A stretch of 64,000 nt of DNA from Mantamonas sphyraenae (lineage: Eukaryota > CRuMs > Mantamonadidae). Below the pieces are notes generated by a model, which saw only the letters and a program-made list of their open reading frames with translations, was not told the origin of the DNA and did no database searches. The first letter of the stretch is position 1. Each line of letters opens with the position of its first letter. Shown piece after piece: positions 31,651 to 40,812 of the stretch. The stretch covers positions 186,001 through 250,000 of the forward strand of contig JAPMXV010000019.1 of assembly GCA_026936335.1 (NCBI GenBank), in the 5' to 3' direction. The translations under genes were made by a program, and so were the position numbers.

Positions 31651-34600
31651 ATGCTCAGACGCAACGGATCGTCCCCGGCCAGGCGCGCAAGTGCATCGTT
31701 GTCATCGTACGACATGCGTGGCTCACCGGCGGATGTGCGGCTGTTTTCGTACGAGGCCGAAGACCGTCTGGTGGCGGAGGCGGAGCGGGAGCAGGACGCC
31801 CACCGCCGCTCGTGGCAGGATGGTGAGGCGATGACACAGGAGGAGACGGGCACGAGTCCCCCGTCTCCAAATGCATCGGTGGTATCCTTGTCAGACAAGT
31901 ATGCGGCGCTGTCCGAGTCGCTGCGTGCGTCGCCGTGGAAGGTGACGAGTGCCAACGATTCGCTACGTGTGTACGACCGTGTGGGCCAAGAGAGCGCTCG
32001 CAGAGACCAGGGAGCTGGCATGGAATCGAGTTGGTCGGGTAGCCACAGCATGGAGGGTCGCACGTCGTCACAGGGCCACGCGTCGTCGTCAGCCGGGCGG
32101 AGGCAGTTGCGGATGAGCGAACTTGGCGCGCAACGAAGCGGACGACAAGCAAGCGGGAACGGCAGCTGCAAGCGGACGTGGAACGGCTGCAACGCGCATA
32201 CGACGACACAAACAACAAGCTGACGCGTAGCTACAACACCATTCGACAGCTGCGTGGCGAGGTGCAACGCGTCCAGGGCAAGGAGCGCAGCGGGGGGAAC
32301 GCTGGCGCCCAGGCTGAGCTAGCTGTGACGGGCACACAGACAGATGCGGGCGGAGAGGAAGTGGGACTGGACACACAGGGCCAAGTGCAACAGAAACGGC
32401 TTCTGGAGCGAATGAGGCGTGAACTGGCGGACCTGCACGGGTATGTGGAGGTGTTGGAGGAGCAGCGGTCGAGCAGCAACGCAAACATTGCGGCGTATCG
32501 CGAGGCGACCGAGTTGCTGCAGGCTGAAGAGGCTGAACACTACGAGCAGTTGGTGGCGTTGGATGCCAAGGTGGGTGAGATGGAGGAGGAGAGGACGCGG
32601 TTGCGTGAACTGTACGAGGCGGAACGGGAAAAGACGGCCGTGCTGAGGGAGCACCTGGTGCACCTGAAGAGGTCGGAGAACGAGCTGAATGAGCAGGTGA
32701 GCACACTGCATCACAGCATGGATCTGGTGAGTGAACGCAGCCGCGCAAAGGACAACGAGTTGCAGGATATCGCAAAGCCACACAGACGGTGGCCATGCTG
32801 GAAGGCCAGGTGCGCGATGTCAGCGGCCAATTGGTGCAGGCACGGCAGGAGCTGGCGTGGACAGTGAATCAGCTGAAGCAAAGCCGCGCGGCGCTGGCAG
32901 ACACAAAAGAGGCGTTGTTTGAGCGCGACGTGGCCAGCCAAAGGCACTTGGGTCAGATGACAGAGCAGAGGGATGCGTACCGTGGCGAGGTGCAGGAGCT
33001 GCGTGTGCGTTGCAACACGCTGCAGATGAAGTTGGACGATGCGTTGGCGTCGTACAGTAGCCACCTGAACAGCCAGCAGCAGAGCTTGGAAGAGGTGGAT
33101 GCTGCTCGGCGAGCGTACGAACAGAGCAACGGGGCACTGGACAAGAACAACGCACTGCTTTCGCTGCAACTGGAGCAGACGAGACATGAGCTGCAGCAGG
33201 TGAGCATGCAGCTTGCGCAGGCAAACGAAGAGCAGGGGCGAGCGCGCACGAGTGCAGCGGAGGAGGTGAACAAGCTGGAGCAGGAGGTGCAGGAGCAGAA
33301 GCACAAGAATGCGCTGCTGTTGGCACGAAAGAATGAGCTGGAGCGAGAAGTGGAGTCGAGCAGGGTGCAGGCCGCGGCCATGGAGCACAGGATTGGTGCG
33401 CTGGAGAAGCTGGTTGTGGAGAAGGAAAGGGAGATGAAACAGGTGCGTGATCAGTATCAGGGGATGCTGAGCAACAGCGGAGAGGAAAACAGGGAGCTGC
33501 GGGAGAGCGCAGCACGGAGCGTGGTGCTGGAAGAGCAACTGAACATGACGAGCGCCGAGCAAGCACGACTGACGGCGGAATTGGCAACGGCACAAACGCA
33601 GCTGCAGTACCAACAGAACGAAAACGAACTGCTGAGCAGCTCGTTGCGACTGACCAAGTCGCAGCTGAAGAGTGTGAGCGAACGCGACGCGGCGGTGGAA
33701 ACGAAGCTGGCATCGATGAACGAGTCACGCATACAGGAGCACAGTGTGATGCGGCAGATGGAGTCGCAGATTCGCGAGCTGAAGAGCAGCATGGTTGCTG
33801 TGGAGGAGGCGCACAGGAGGGAGAAGGAGGAGTTGGTGCGGCAATTGACGAGCGGCAAGGAGGATGCCAAGGAGGAGGCTGTGGAAGTGCAGGCAGTGGC
33901 TGCCAGCGTGCACAGTGCCATGATGAGCGAGGCAGTGCAGGCAGAGATTGAACGGCTGCGGCAGTCGATTGTGGAGGAGCGAGAGTTGTTGGCAAAGGAG
34001 CCGCAACGAGCGGAGGAAGACACAGAGTGGCAGGGCGGCAACCGAATGGCCTCGGCACAAATCGACGAGGTGGTTGCACTGAAGGCACACGTTCAGCTTC
34101 TGGAACAGCAGCTGGAGCAGAAGGAGGAGCTGATGGGCAGGGAACGGGACAGGATGGAGGCCAAGCTGAGCGAATTTGTGGCGATCTCGGACGACGTGGC
34201 GCGCAAGCGGCACCAGAACGATGCAGCGATGCAAAACAAGATCTACGAGGTGATGTCGCAGCTTGTGAGTGTAGCCAGGCAGCACAAACACTATCGCCTG
34301 GTGTTGAAACAGGCGTCTGCGGCAAAGCAGGTTCTGGAGGAGGTGTTGGAGGAGGTTGGAGCAGGAGATGATGAAGAAGAAGGCAGCGGGCTGAGAGAGG
34401 AAGTACAGGCGTGCATCGACAAACTGGAGACGCTGCTGGAGACGAATCAGTGGTCGACCATCAGCAGGGAGAGCAAAGACGAAGCACTGGCCATCCTGGC
34501 GTCGGGAGAGTCGCAGGTGCTGCAAGTTGCGCTGGAAGCGGAGAATGCACGGCTAAAGGAGGATCTGCGGACGCAAAAGGCCATGTCGGAGCTGCTGCGG

Positions 34601-34924
34601 CAATTGGCCAATGTGCGTGTGGCGGGCAAGGCGATGCAAGTGCAGCACAGGGTGCGTGAGGAAGAGGAGGAGCAGGGAGGAGAAGAGGAATTGCAAAGGA
34701 GTCTGGCGAGTAGTCTGGCGAGCAGTGGAGGGTCGTCGGGAGGTCTGAGTGGTGGCGGTGGCGGGCGCAGTAGCAACCGGTTGCTGGGTTCACCAGGGTC
34801 TCCGACGCTGGCGTCGTTGATGAACCGCAGGGCGGTGGCTGATGGAAGCAGTGCAGAGAGGCGGCATTCGAGTTCGATGATGTCGCTGCGGGATTTGACG
34901 CTGTCGCCGAGCAGCGTGGATTGA
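31651..34924 (+). CDS. Long coiled-coil protein (frame broken twice)
   Basis: Read from ATG 31651 (MLRRNGSSPARRAS) to TGA 34922-34924, about 1090 aa. The N-terminal 150 residues are Ser/Gly-rich. From about 32160 on, almost everything is heptad-patterned coiled coil (QLQADVERLQRAYDD; LEGQVRDVSGQLVQARQEL; LEREVESSRVQAAAMEHRI). A Ser/Gly linker and a Ser-rich tail follow. The frame changes at about 32117-32160 and again at about 32777, each time as if one base were missing. At 32777, AAG-GCC would restore an unbroken heptad run. No intron signals fit. I do not recognise the family; a golgin-, rootletin- or kinetochore-like scaffold is possible. Confidence 0.7.
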
Positions 34925-34954
34925 GGCAGAAGAAAGGCTTTCGTTTCCTTCCGA

Positions 34955-36847
34955 ATGTTTGTGCGGCAGACGGGATTGGGGCCTGGGGTGGCCAAGGGTA
35001 GGGTGTGGCAATCAGTGCGTGGGTATGCGACGGATCTGTCCGAGTTTACGATTGACAAGGTGCGCAACTATGCGATTGTGGCGCACGTTGATCACGGCAA
35101 GTCGACGCTGGCGTCCAAATTGCTCGAGAGGACCGGGGCCATTGCCACGGTGAGCGAGGGCACGGCGTCACAAGTGTTGGACAATCTACAGGTGGAACAA
35201 GAGCGAGGGATCACGGTCAAGGCGCAAACGGCGTCGATTGTGTACGAGGGCCACCTGCTGAACTTGATTGACACGCCTGGGCACGTGGACTTTGCGTACG
35301 AAGTGGACAGGTCTCTGGAAGCGTGCCAAGGGGTGCTGTTGCTCGTGGATGCGGCCAAGGGAATCCAGGCACAGACGGTGCAGACGTTCTTTTCGGCGTT
35401 TGCCAAGGACCTGGCGGTGATTCCCGTGTTGAACAAGGTGGACCTGCCGACAGCGGACGTGCCCAGCGTGCTGGCGTCGCTGGAGAGTGCGTTTGACATT
35501 GATCCGTCGACGGTGCTGCAAATCTCTGCGAAAACAGGTCTGGGTGTGGACTCTGTGCTGCCTGCGATTGTGGAGCGCATTCCGGCGCCGCAGGGGGAGG
35601 TGGGGGGTCTGCCGCGTGCACTGCTGTTTGACTCGTGGTACGACCCGTACCGAGGGGTCATTTGTCTGGTAAAGATGGTGGATGGGGTGTTGAAGCAGGG
35701 GGAGACCATCGAGACGGTTCACAACGGGCGGCGGTACGAACTGCTGGAGGTGGGGATCATGGCACCGCAGCGGCAGCCCGTGAATACTCTGTACACAGGG
35801 CAGGTGGGCTATGTGATCACGGGCATGAAGAGTGTGCGAGACGCGCTGGTTGGGGACACAGTGTGTCTTGCGTCGAAACGGGACGAGGTGCACGTGTTGC
35901 CTGGATTCAAGAAGCCAAAGCCGTTGGTGTACGCTGGCATCTATCCGCTGGACACGAGCGAGTTTCCGGCGTTGGCGACGGCCATGGAGAAGCTGTGTTT
36001 GCATGACAGCAGCGTGTCTGTGTCCAAGGAGTCGAGCTCTCTGGGAATGGGCTTTCGGTGCGGTTTCCTTGGACTGCTGCACATGGATGTGTACCGACAG
36101 CGGCTGGAACAGGAGTATGACATGGAGGTGCTTGTGACGCAGCCCAGCGTGACGTACCAGGCAGTGCTGAAGAACGGGCGCGAGGCACCGGCGCAGGAGA
36201 TCACGTCGCCGGCGGACTTTCCAGAGTCGAGCGAGGTGGCAGAGTACCGCGAACCGATGGTGGAGGTGACCATCAACACGCCGCTGGAACACATGGGAGC
36301 CATCATGCAAATGATTGTGAAGCGAAGGGGCAAGGACATGGACATGAGCACGCAAGTGATGTCGACAAAGGACGCGATTCTGACGTGCAGGCTGCCGTTG
36401 GCAGAGTTGATCAGCGACTTTTTCGACCAGCTGAAATCCATCACAAGCGGGTATGGGTCGTTGAGCTACGAGGAAGCGGGCTTTGAGGCGAGCAAGCTTT
36501 GCAAGCTGGACATCCAGCTGAACGGGGAGGTTGTGGATGCGCTGACGAGCATTGTACATACGTCTCAGGCGCAGTATGTGGGGCGGCAGGTTGCGAAGCA
36601 GCTGAAGGAGGTGATTCCAAGGCAGCAGTTCCAGATCGCCATTCAGGCGTGCGTGGGATCCAAGGTCCTTGCACGGGAGACGATCAAGGCGTACAGGAAG
36701 GATGTGACGGCCAAGTTGTACGGAGGAGACGTGACGCGCAAACAGAAGCTGCTGGCGAAGCAGAAGAAGGGCAAGAAGCGGATGAAGCAGATTGGCAAGG
36801 TGGAGATTCCGCACGAGGCCTTTGTGGCAGTGCGATCCAAGGGATGA
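34955..36847 (+). CDS. GUF1: Mitochondrial translation GTPase GUF1 (LepA/EF4)
   Basis: Single exon of 630 aa; ATG 34955, 30 bp after the upstream stop. The basic presequence MFVRQTGLGPGVAKGRVWQS is followed by the GTPase: AHVDHGKSTL (G1), RGITVKAQT (G2), DTPGHVDF (G3), NKVDLP (G4), SAKTG (G5). Domain features diagnostic of LepA follow, including GMGFRCGFLGLLHMD, plus the unique C-terminal domain with LYGGDVTRKQKLLAKQKKGKKRMK. GUF1 binds mitochondrial ribosomes and supports translation and assembly under stress. Length and motifs match intact family members, and no intron or frame break is seen. Confidence 0.97.
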   Translation: MFVRQTGLGPGVAKGRVWQSVRGYATDLSEFTIDKVRNYAIVAHVDHGKSTLASKLLERTGAIATVSEGTASQVLDNLQVEQERGITVKAQTASIVYEGHLLNLIDTPGHVDFAYEVDRSLEACQGVLLLVDAAKGIQAQTVQTFFSAFAKDLAVIPVLNKVDLPTADVPSVLASLESAFDIDPSTVLQISAKTGLGVDSVLPAIVERIPAPQGEVGGLPRALLFDSWYDPYRGVICLVKMVDGVLKQGETIETVHNGRRYELLEVGIMAPQRQPVNTLYTGQVGYVITGMKSVRDALVGDTVCLASKRDEVHVLPGFKKPKPLVYAGIYPLDTSEFPALATAMEKLCLHDSSVSVSKESSSLGMGFRCGFLGLLHMDVYRQRLEQEYDMEVLVTQPSVTYQAVLKNGREAPAQEITSPADFPESSEVAEYREPMVEVTINTPLEHMGAIMQMIVKRRGKDMDMSTQVMSTKDAILTCRLPLAELISDFFDQLKSITSGYGSLSYEEAGFEASKLCKLDIQLNGEVVDALTSIVHTSQAQYVGRQVAKQLKEVIPRQQFQIAIQACVGSKVLARETIKAYRKDVTAKLYGGDVTRKQKLLAKQKKGKKRMKQIGKVEIPHEAFVAVRSKG

Positions 36848-36905
36848 GGGATGAGGTTCGCAGAAAAAATGTACATTGGAGGAAGGGCGTGGCTGAATCC
36901 ACCCA

Positions 36906-38021
36906 TCAATGGAGGCCGTCGTGGTCAAAGTTCCAGCCGTCGGGATCGACGAGGGTGGAGTAGCAGCCGCGGCTGTCCTGGTCTGCGTTCATGCAGCAGC
37001 TCCACACGGGAGCGTCTTCAATGGACGAGTGTTCCCACACGCCAGTGTGTTTCCAGATGCGAAACTTGCGGGAGCGCTGGACGCCAATCTTCTTGTGGAA
37101 GCGGCGCAGCTCTTGTTGTGCTCGGCGCGAGCGACTCGCATCTCTTCCTCCTGCTCCTTCTGGGCCTTGATTTGGAGGAGCTCGCGGCGAGACTTGTCTT
37201 CGCCGTGCATGTTTGCGTAGAGCTTGAGCTGGTGGTTGAGTTCAGCCTTTTCCTTGCGCTGCTGTTCGACGCGCTCCTTTTCGATCTGCTTGACGGTGTG
37301 GCGCTTGCGCGTCAAAGCGAGGGTCTTTTTGCGTTGGGAGCGCTTCATGGATTGTTGGAGTCTGCGGGAGGGGGAGGGGGGGAACGAGTGAGCAATCCGA
37401 CCGTTTTCCAGTGGGCGAGTGTTTTCGGGTGCACAACGCACTGCTTGTCAAAGGTGTCCCGTTCAGAGGAGTGGACAAAGGTGGAGGCGTTCCAGCTGGG
37501 CTTGTCCTCGAGGTCTGGGTGGTTGGGCATCTCCTTGCGGGAGGCAGAGGCGTGGTTGGGCAAGTCCTCGGACGGGCCCTTGACCAAAAGGTCTGGCTGG
37601 AAGGCAGAGGTGGAGGTGGAGGAGGTGGAGGTCGTGTTGGAGGCCGAGAGGGTGCGTGTGTCAAACTGAAACTTGTGTGTTTTGCGCTGGATCTGTTTGC
37701 TGTCCTGGCCAGGGAGCTTCTCGGCACGGAAGTTGTAGTTGAGCTTGACCGAGTCAAACTCGCTGAGGGTGCGCTTCATGGACGGGTCTGGGAAGCGAGA
37801 GCCCGTGTCGACACTGGTGTTCCAGGCGGGCGTCCCTCGCCCATGAGACGCTGCTTCACAAACTGCTGCTGAGCCTTTTTGCCCTGCTTGCCGCGTTGGG
37901 TCATGTCGGCATCGCCAAAGACGCGTTCGCCTGCACTAAAGTCGAGACGCTGTGTGTGTGTAGATCCCGGCTTGAACGCATGGCGAGAGTAGGTCTGCGG
38001 GTCGGCCAGACGCTTGGACAT
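36906..38021 (-). CDS. Lys/Gln-rich unknown protein with C-terminal WSCC...GC motif (frame broken twice)
   Basis: Start at ATG 38021 (MSKRLADPQTYSRHAFKPGS), an intron at 37362-37441 (GTGCGT donor, CCCGCAG acceptor, phase 2), stop 36906-36908. The family is not recognised. The N-terminal half contains a likely structured phrase WNTSVDTGSRFPDPS, reached only if one C is added near 37826-37831. A charged helix follows (RHTVKQIEKERVEQQ). After a second one-base deficit near 37124-37131 the frame reads RRFHKKIGVQRSRKFRIWK, then VWSCCMNADQDSRGCYSTLV and VDPDGWNFDHDGLH. The CC...GC arrangement after a Trp is seen at the ends of various protist and ciliary proteins and may bind metal (inference). Length is about 345 aa after correction. 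Confidence 0.6.
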
Positions 38022-38100
38022 GGTGGTGGGTTGTTTGCTTGGGGACGACGGAGCCCGAAGCGGTGCAACTCTGTTTGTGTGTGTGTGTGCCTGTGCTCGC

Positions 38101-39234
38101 ATGGCTGTGTACGTGGCGGCAGCGGTGTATGCGCTGGTGCACGTGTTTGGAGAGAACAGCGAGTATGAGGGGGAAGAGGAGGAAGAGGTGGAGGAGGAGC
38201 AGGGTGAAGGGCAAGAGGCTGGAGGGTCGACCGCTGGGGACGGGACGGCCAAGGGAGGTGAAGAGGGCGGCCTCAAGTCACCGAGCAAGCCGATCTTGAA
38301 GAACTGGGATGCGTCGAGCATGAGCAGCATGAGCTTGGAGATTGGGAAGAAGGGAGAGGAGGGTGGAGAGGGCGGGTTGGAGGATGTGGAGCAAGAGGGC
38401 GGGCCGTTGGTGTTGGTGGGACCCAATGGGACGGGCAGACGAGAGGAAAAGGAAGCACCGCGAACGATGCTGTCGCTGGTGGAGCGTAGCGAGCTGGGAG
38501 ACACGGCGGATGAGGGCCTGGTGGAGGTGGAGCGGTTCTTGGACGAAACGCGTTGGCAATGTCTGTGCAGGCCGCACTACACGGCAGGGAGCGGGCTAGC
38601 GTGCATTGTAAGTGTGTGGAACTTTCTGTACTCGACAGAGGGCCACGGGTTCCACCAGCCGTTGAGCCAGGAAGAAGCGCTGTTGATGCTTGGGTTCACG
38701 CCGCCTCTGGACGACCTGGACCTGCGTCAACACAGCAGCAACCAGACTGTGATGCACTGGTTTGATCGGTTGAACGTGCAGTACGGTGTAGAGGGCACGG
38801 CGCGGATGTTTTGGAAGAAACGTGGGTTGTGGCGGACGACGGTCGGGAGCGACGAGGTGCGGCGGAAGCTGAAGCAGGGGTTGCGCGAAGCCAACACGGC
38901 GTTTGTGTACCACTGTGAAGACCACTACCTGGTGCCGATTGGATACGAGGTGTCGCCGATCAGTCCGCACGACAGCACGCGCAAGTCGCTGCCACACAAT
39001 TCGACGACGACGTGGGTGGTGCTCGGGGACTCGGCCAAGGAGAGGGCACCGTTACGCAGTGTGCGCTTCAGTGTGATTGAGCGAGATTTGTCGTGCGAGA
39101 ACCCCGAGTACTTTGATGTGCGACACCCGTGGCGGGGCATCCAGACGCGCAGCGAGGGCCGTGCGTCGAATATGGGATCGAACGTGCATTGTGTGATGGT
39201 GTTTGCAGCCGCTGGGCAGCATGGGGATGTCTGA
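38101..39234 (+). CDS. BIVM: BIVM (basic immunoglobulin-like variable motif-containing) homologue
   Basis: 377 aa from ATG 38101 to TGA 39234. The first 150 residues are acidic, Gly-rich linker. The conserved core starts at WQCLCRPHYTAGSGLACIVS, continues VWNFLYST, QEEALLMLGFTPP, VMHWFDRLNVQYGVEG, YHCEDHYLVPIGYE, then NPEYFDVRHPWRGIQ, and ends NVHCVMVF. This order matches animal BIVM throughout. The Cys/His/His pattern (LACIVS with HCEDHY) is reminiscent of a papain-like cysteine peptidase fold, but no activity is established for the family. The true start is uncertain: the frame is open upstream to 38014, so an upstream coding exon cannot be excluded. Its stop is 25 bp from the CCDC47 stop. 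Confidence 0.9.
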   Translation: MAVYVAAAVYALVHVFGENSEYEGEEEEEVEEEQGEGQEAGGSTAGDGTAKGGEEGGLKSPSKPILKNWDASSMSSMSLEIGKKGEEGGEGGLEDVEQEGGPLVLVGPNGTGRREEKEAPRTMLSLVERSELGDTADEGLVEVERFLDETRWQCLCRPHYTAGSGLACIVSVWNFLYSTEGHGFHQPLSQEEALLMLGFTPPLDDLDLRQHSSNQTVMHWFDRLNVQYGVEGTARMFWKKRGLWRTTVGSDEVRRKLKQGLREANTAFVYHCEDHYLVPIGYEVSPISPHDSTRKSLPHNSTTTWVVLGDSAKERAPLRSVRFSVIERDLSCENPEYFDVRHPWRGIQTRSEGRASNMGSNVHCVMVFAAAGQHGDV

Positions 39235-39259
39235 GGGATTTGGGGATTTTCTAGTTCAA

Positions 39260-40753
39260 TTACTGCTTCATCACCTTCATGGAACCCTTGGTCCTCCTGC
39301 GAAGCTCCTTCTTGCGCTTGCTGGCCTCGTACTTTTCGAGCTGTTTGGGGTCCATCTTCTTCATCATCTCCTTCTCCTCTTCGAGCTGCTTGCGCTTGCG
39401 CTCTTCGAGGCGGCGGGCAGCTTCCTCCTTGCGCTGTTCGTTGGTTTGCTTGGTGAGCTCGTCCTCGTAGGAGGAGCGGAGGTTCTTGGCGCGTGTTTTG
39501 CTGTTTGTGGAGAGGCGGATGTTGGGCAGCTGGTCGATGAGGGCAAAGAGGGCATCCATCCAGACCTGGAGGTCGGCCATCTTGTTCTTGCGGGGCAGGC
39601 GAAGGACGAGACGCATGGTCTGTTTGTGGGTGCTGAGCGGGTTGTGGTCGGTGACGTAGAGGTGCTCAAAGAGGTTGGGTTGCTGCTCAAAGGCGTCGCG
39701 GACTGGGGTGTTGATGAGGGAGGAGGCGCCGTCCTCGTTCTCGGAGATGAGGATCATCTTGGAGGGGAGGTTGAGCTTTTCGCCAGCGGTGCGGTAGGTC
39801 TTGCAGAAGTGGGCGATGTCCGAGTTGGATTTGCGGAGGGACTTTTCCTTCTTGGCAGCGGTGATGGCCATGACAAACTGGGGCATGTCCTGGGGCGGGA
39901 CAGCGACATCGATGACGAGCTGGTCGTGGGAGGCGGAAAACAGGTCCATGAACATGGCAAAGAGGTCGTGGCGGCCGACGAGGTCGAGGGTCATCTGGAC
40001 GCAGTGGACGTTGATGCGGCCGGTGGCGGTGAGGCGGAATTCGCTGCTGGACTCGCTCTTGAGGACGTCTTCGCCCTGCTTGCCGAGGCCAACCTGGAAA
40101 AAGTTGTCGTCGAGGAGGGAGCGGTAGGTTTTGAGCCACTCATGCGCGATGCCCTTGTTGATTTGGCTGCCGACGAGCCAATTGATGAGGTAGGCGACAA
40201 TAAAGGCAATGCAGGCAATCTCAAAGGACCAGTCATCGGGACCAAAGATGCCCACGTAGCCTTGGGGACCGCGGAAGCCTGCGAGGTCACCCTGGGGTTG
40301 GGAGTTGAAGCGAGAGGCGTCTGCTTCCTCGGCGGCTTGATCAGGAGAGAGGTCACCTTGGAGCGGAACAGAGGCCGTTGTGTCGGCAGACTGAGCCGGG
40401 GCGGCGGTAGGGGCAGATTGGGAAGCCGAGGAAGCTGTAGCGGCGGCAGAGGGAGGCGTGTTTGTGGCGGTGGTGTGGTGACGGGGCACGCCCTCGAATT
40501 CGTCTTGGTCGTAGTCGTCGTCCTGGAACTCGTCCTGGAAGTCGGCTTGGGTGAGGGTTTGTTGGGCCTGCTGGTCTGCGGCAGGGGCGTGTGGGGCGGA
40601 GGGCTGAGCCTGTGTGGCGTGCGCAGAGGGCGGGCTTTGGGACGGGTCTTCGTCTGCGTATTCGTCGCCGTCCGAGTCGTTCTGGGCGTGGGCGAGGGTT
40701 GCGGAGAGCAGCAGGAGGGCGAGAAGAAAGAGGGAACGCATGGTGAGGGACAT
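39260..40753 (-). CDS. CCDC47: CCDC47 (PAT complex subunit, ER membrane)
   Basis: Single exon of 497 aa; ATG 40753, TAA 39260-39262. Signal peptide core LFLLALLLLSATLAHA is followed by an acidic lumenal segment rich in Asp, Ala, Gln and Pro that is thought to buffer calcium in the family. One membrane span follows, with WSFEIACIAFIVAYLINWLVG. The cytosolic domain has QVGLGKQGEDVLKSESSSEF, YVTDHNPLSTHKQTMRLVLR and LPNIRLSTNSKTRAKNLR. A long Lys/Glu helix (RRLEERKRKQLEEEKEMM) ends KGSMKVMKQ. CCDC47 partners with Asterix in the PAT complex, which assists insertion of multi-pass membrane proteins. The open frame runs on upstream to 43000, but that part is antisense to the next gene. Confidence 0.95.
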   Translation of the reverse strand: MSLTMRSLFLLALLLLSATLAHAQNDSDGDEYADEDPSQSPPSAHATQAQPSAPHAPAADQQAQQTLTQADFQDEFQDDDYDQDEFEGVPRHHTTATNTPPSAAATASSASQSAPTAAPAQSADTTASVPLQGDLSPDQAAEEADASRFNSQPQGDLAGFRGPQGYVGIFGPDDWSFEIACIAFIVAYLINWLVGSQINKGIAHEWLKTYRSLLDDNFFQVGLGKQGEDVLKSESSSEFRLTATGRINVHCVQMTLDLVGRHDLFAMFMDLFSASHDQLVIDVAVPPQDMPQFVMAITAAKKEKSLRKSNSDIAHFCKTYRTAGEKLNLPSKMILISENEDGASSLINTPVRDAFEQQPNLFEHLYVTDHNPLSTHKQTMRLVLRLPRKNKMADLQVWMDALFALIDQLPNIRLSTNSKTRAKNLRSSYEDELTKQTNEQRKEEAARRLEERKRKQLEEEKEMMKKMDPKQLEKYEASKRKKELRRRTKGSMKVMKQ

Positions 40754-40812
40754 GTGTTGTGCGTTGGAATGGGTTGGAAGCACTGGTGCAGGCAACAGGA
40801 CACAGGAGAAGA
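40754..40812. promoter_or_regulatory. Putative bidirectional promoter (59 bp)
   Basis: Only 59 bp separate the CCDC47 ATG (-) from the proposed ATG of the IQ-repeat gene (+). No motif was recognised. Confidence 0.35.

Noticed and set aside
35186..36928. Minus-strand open frame opposite GUF1
   Set aside because: GUF1 is unmistakable on the plus strand; the antisense translation has no features.
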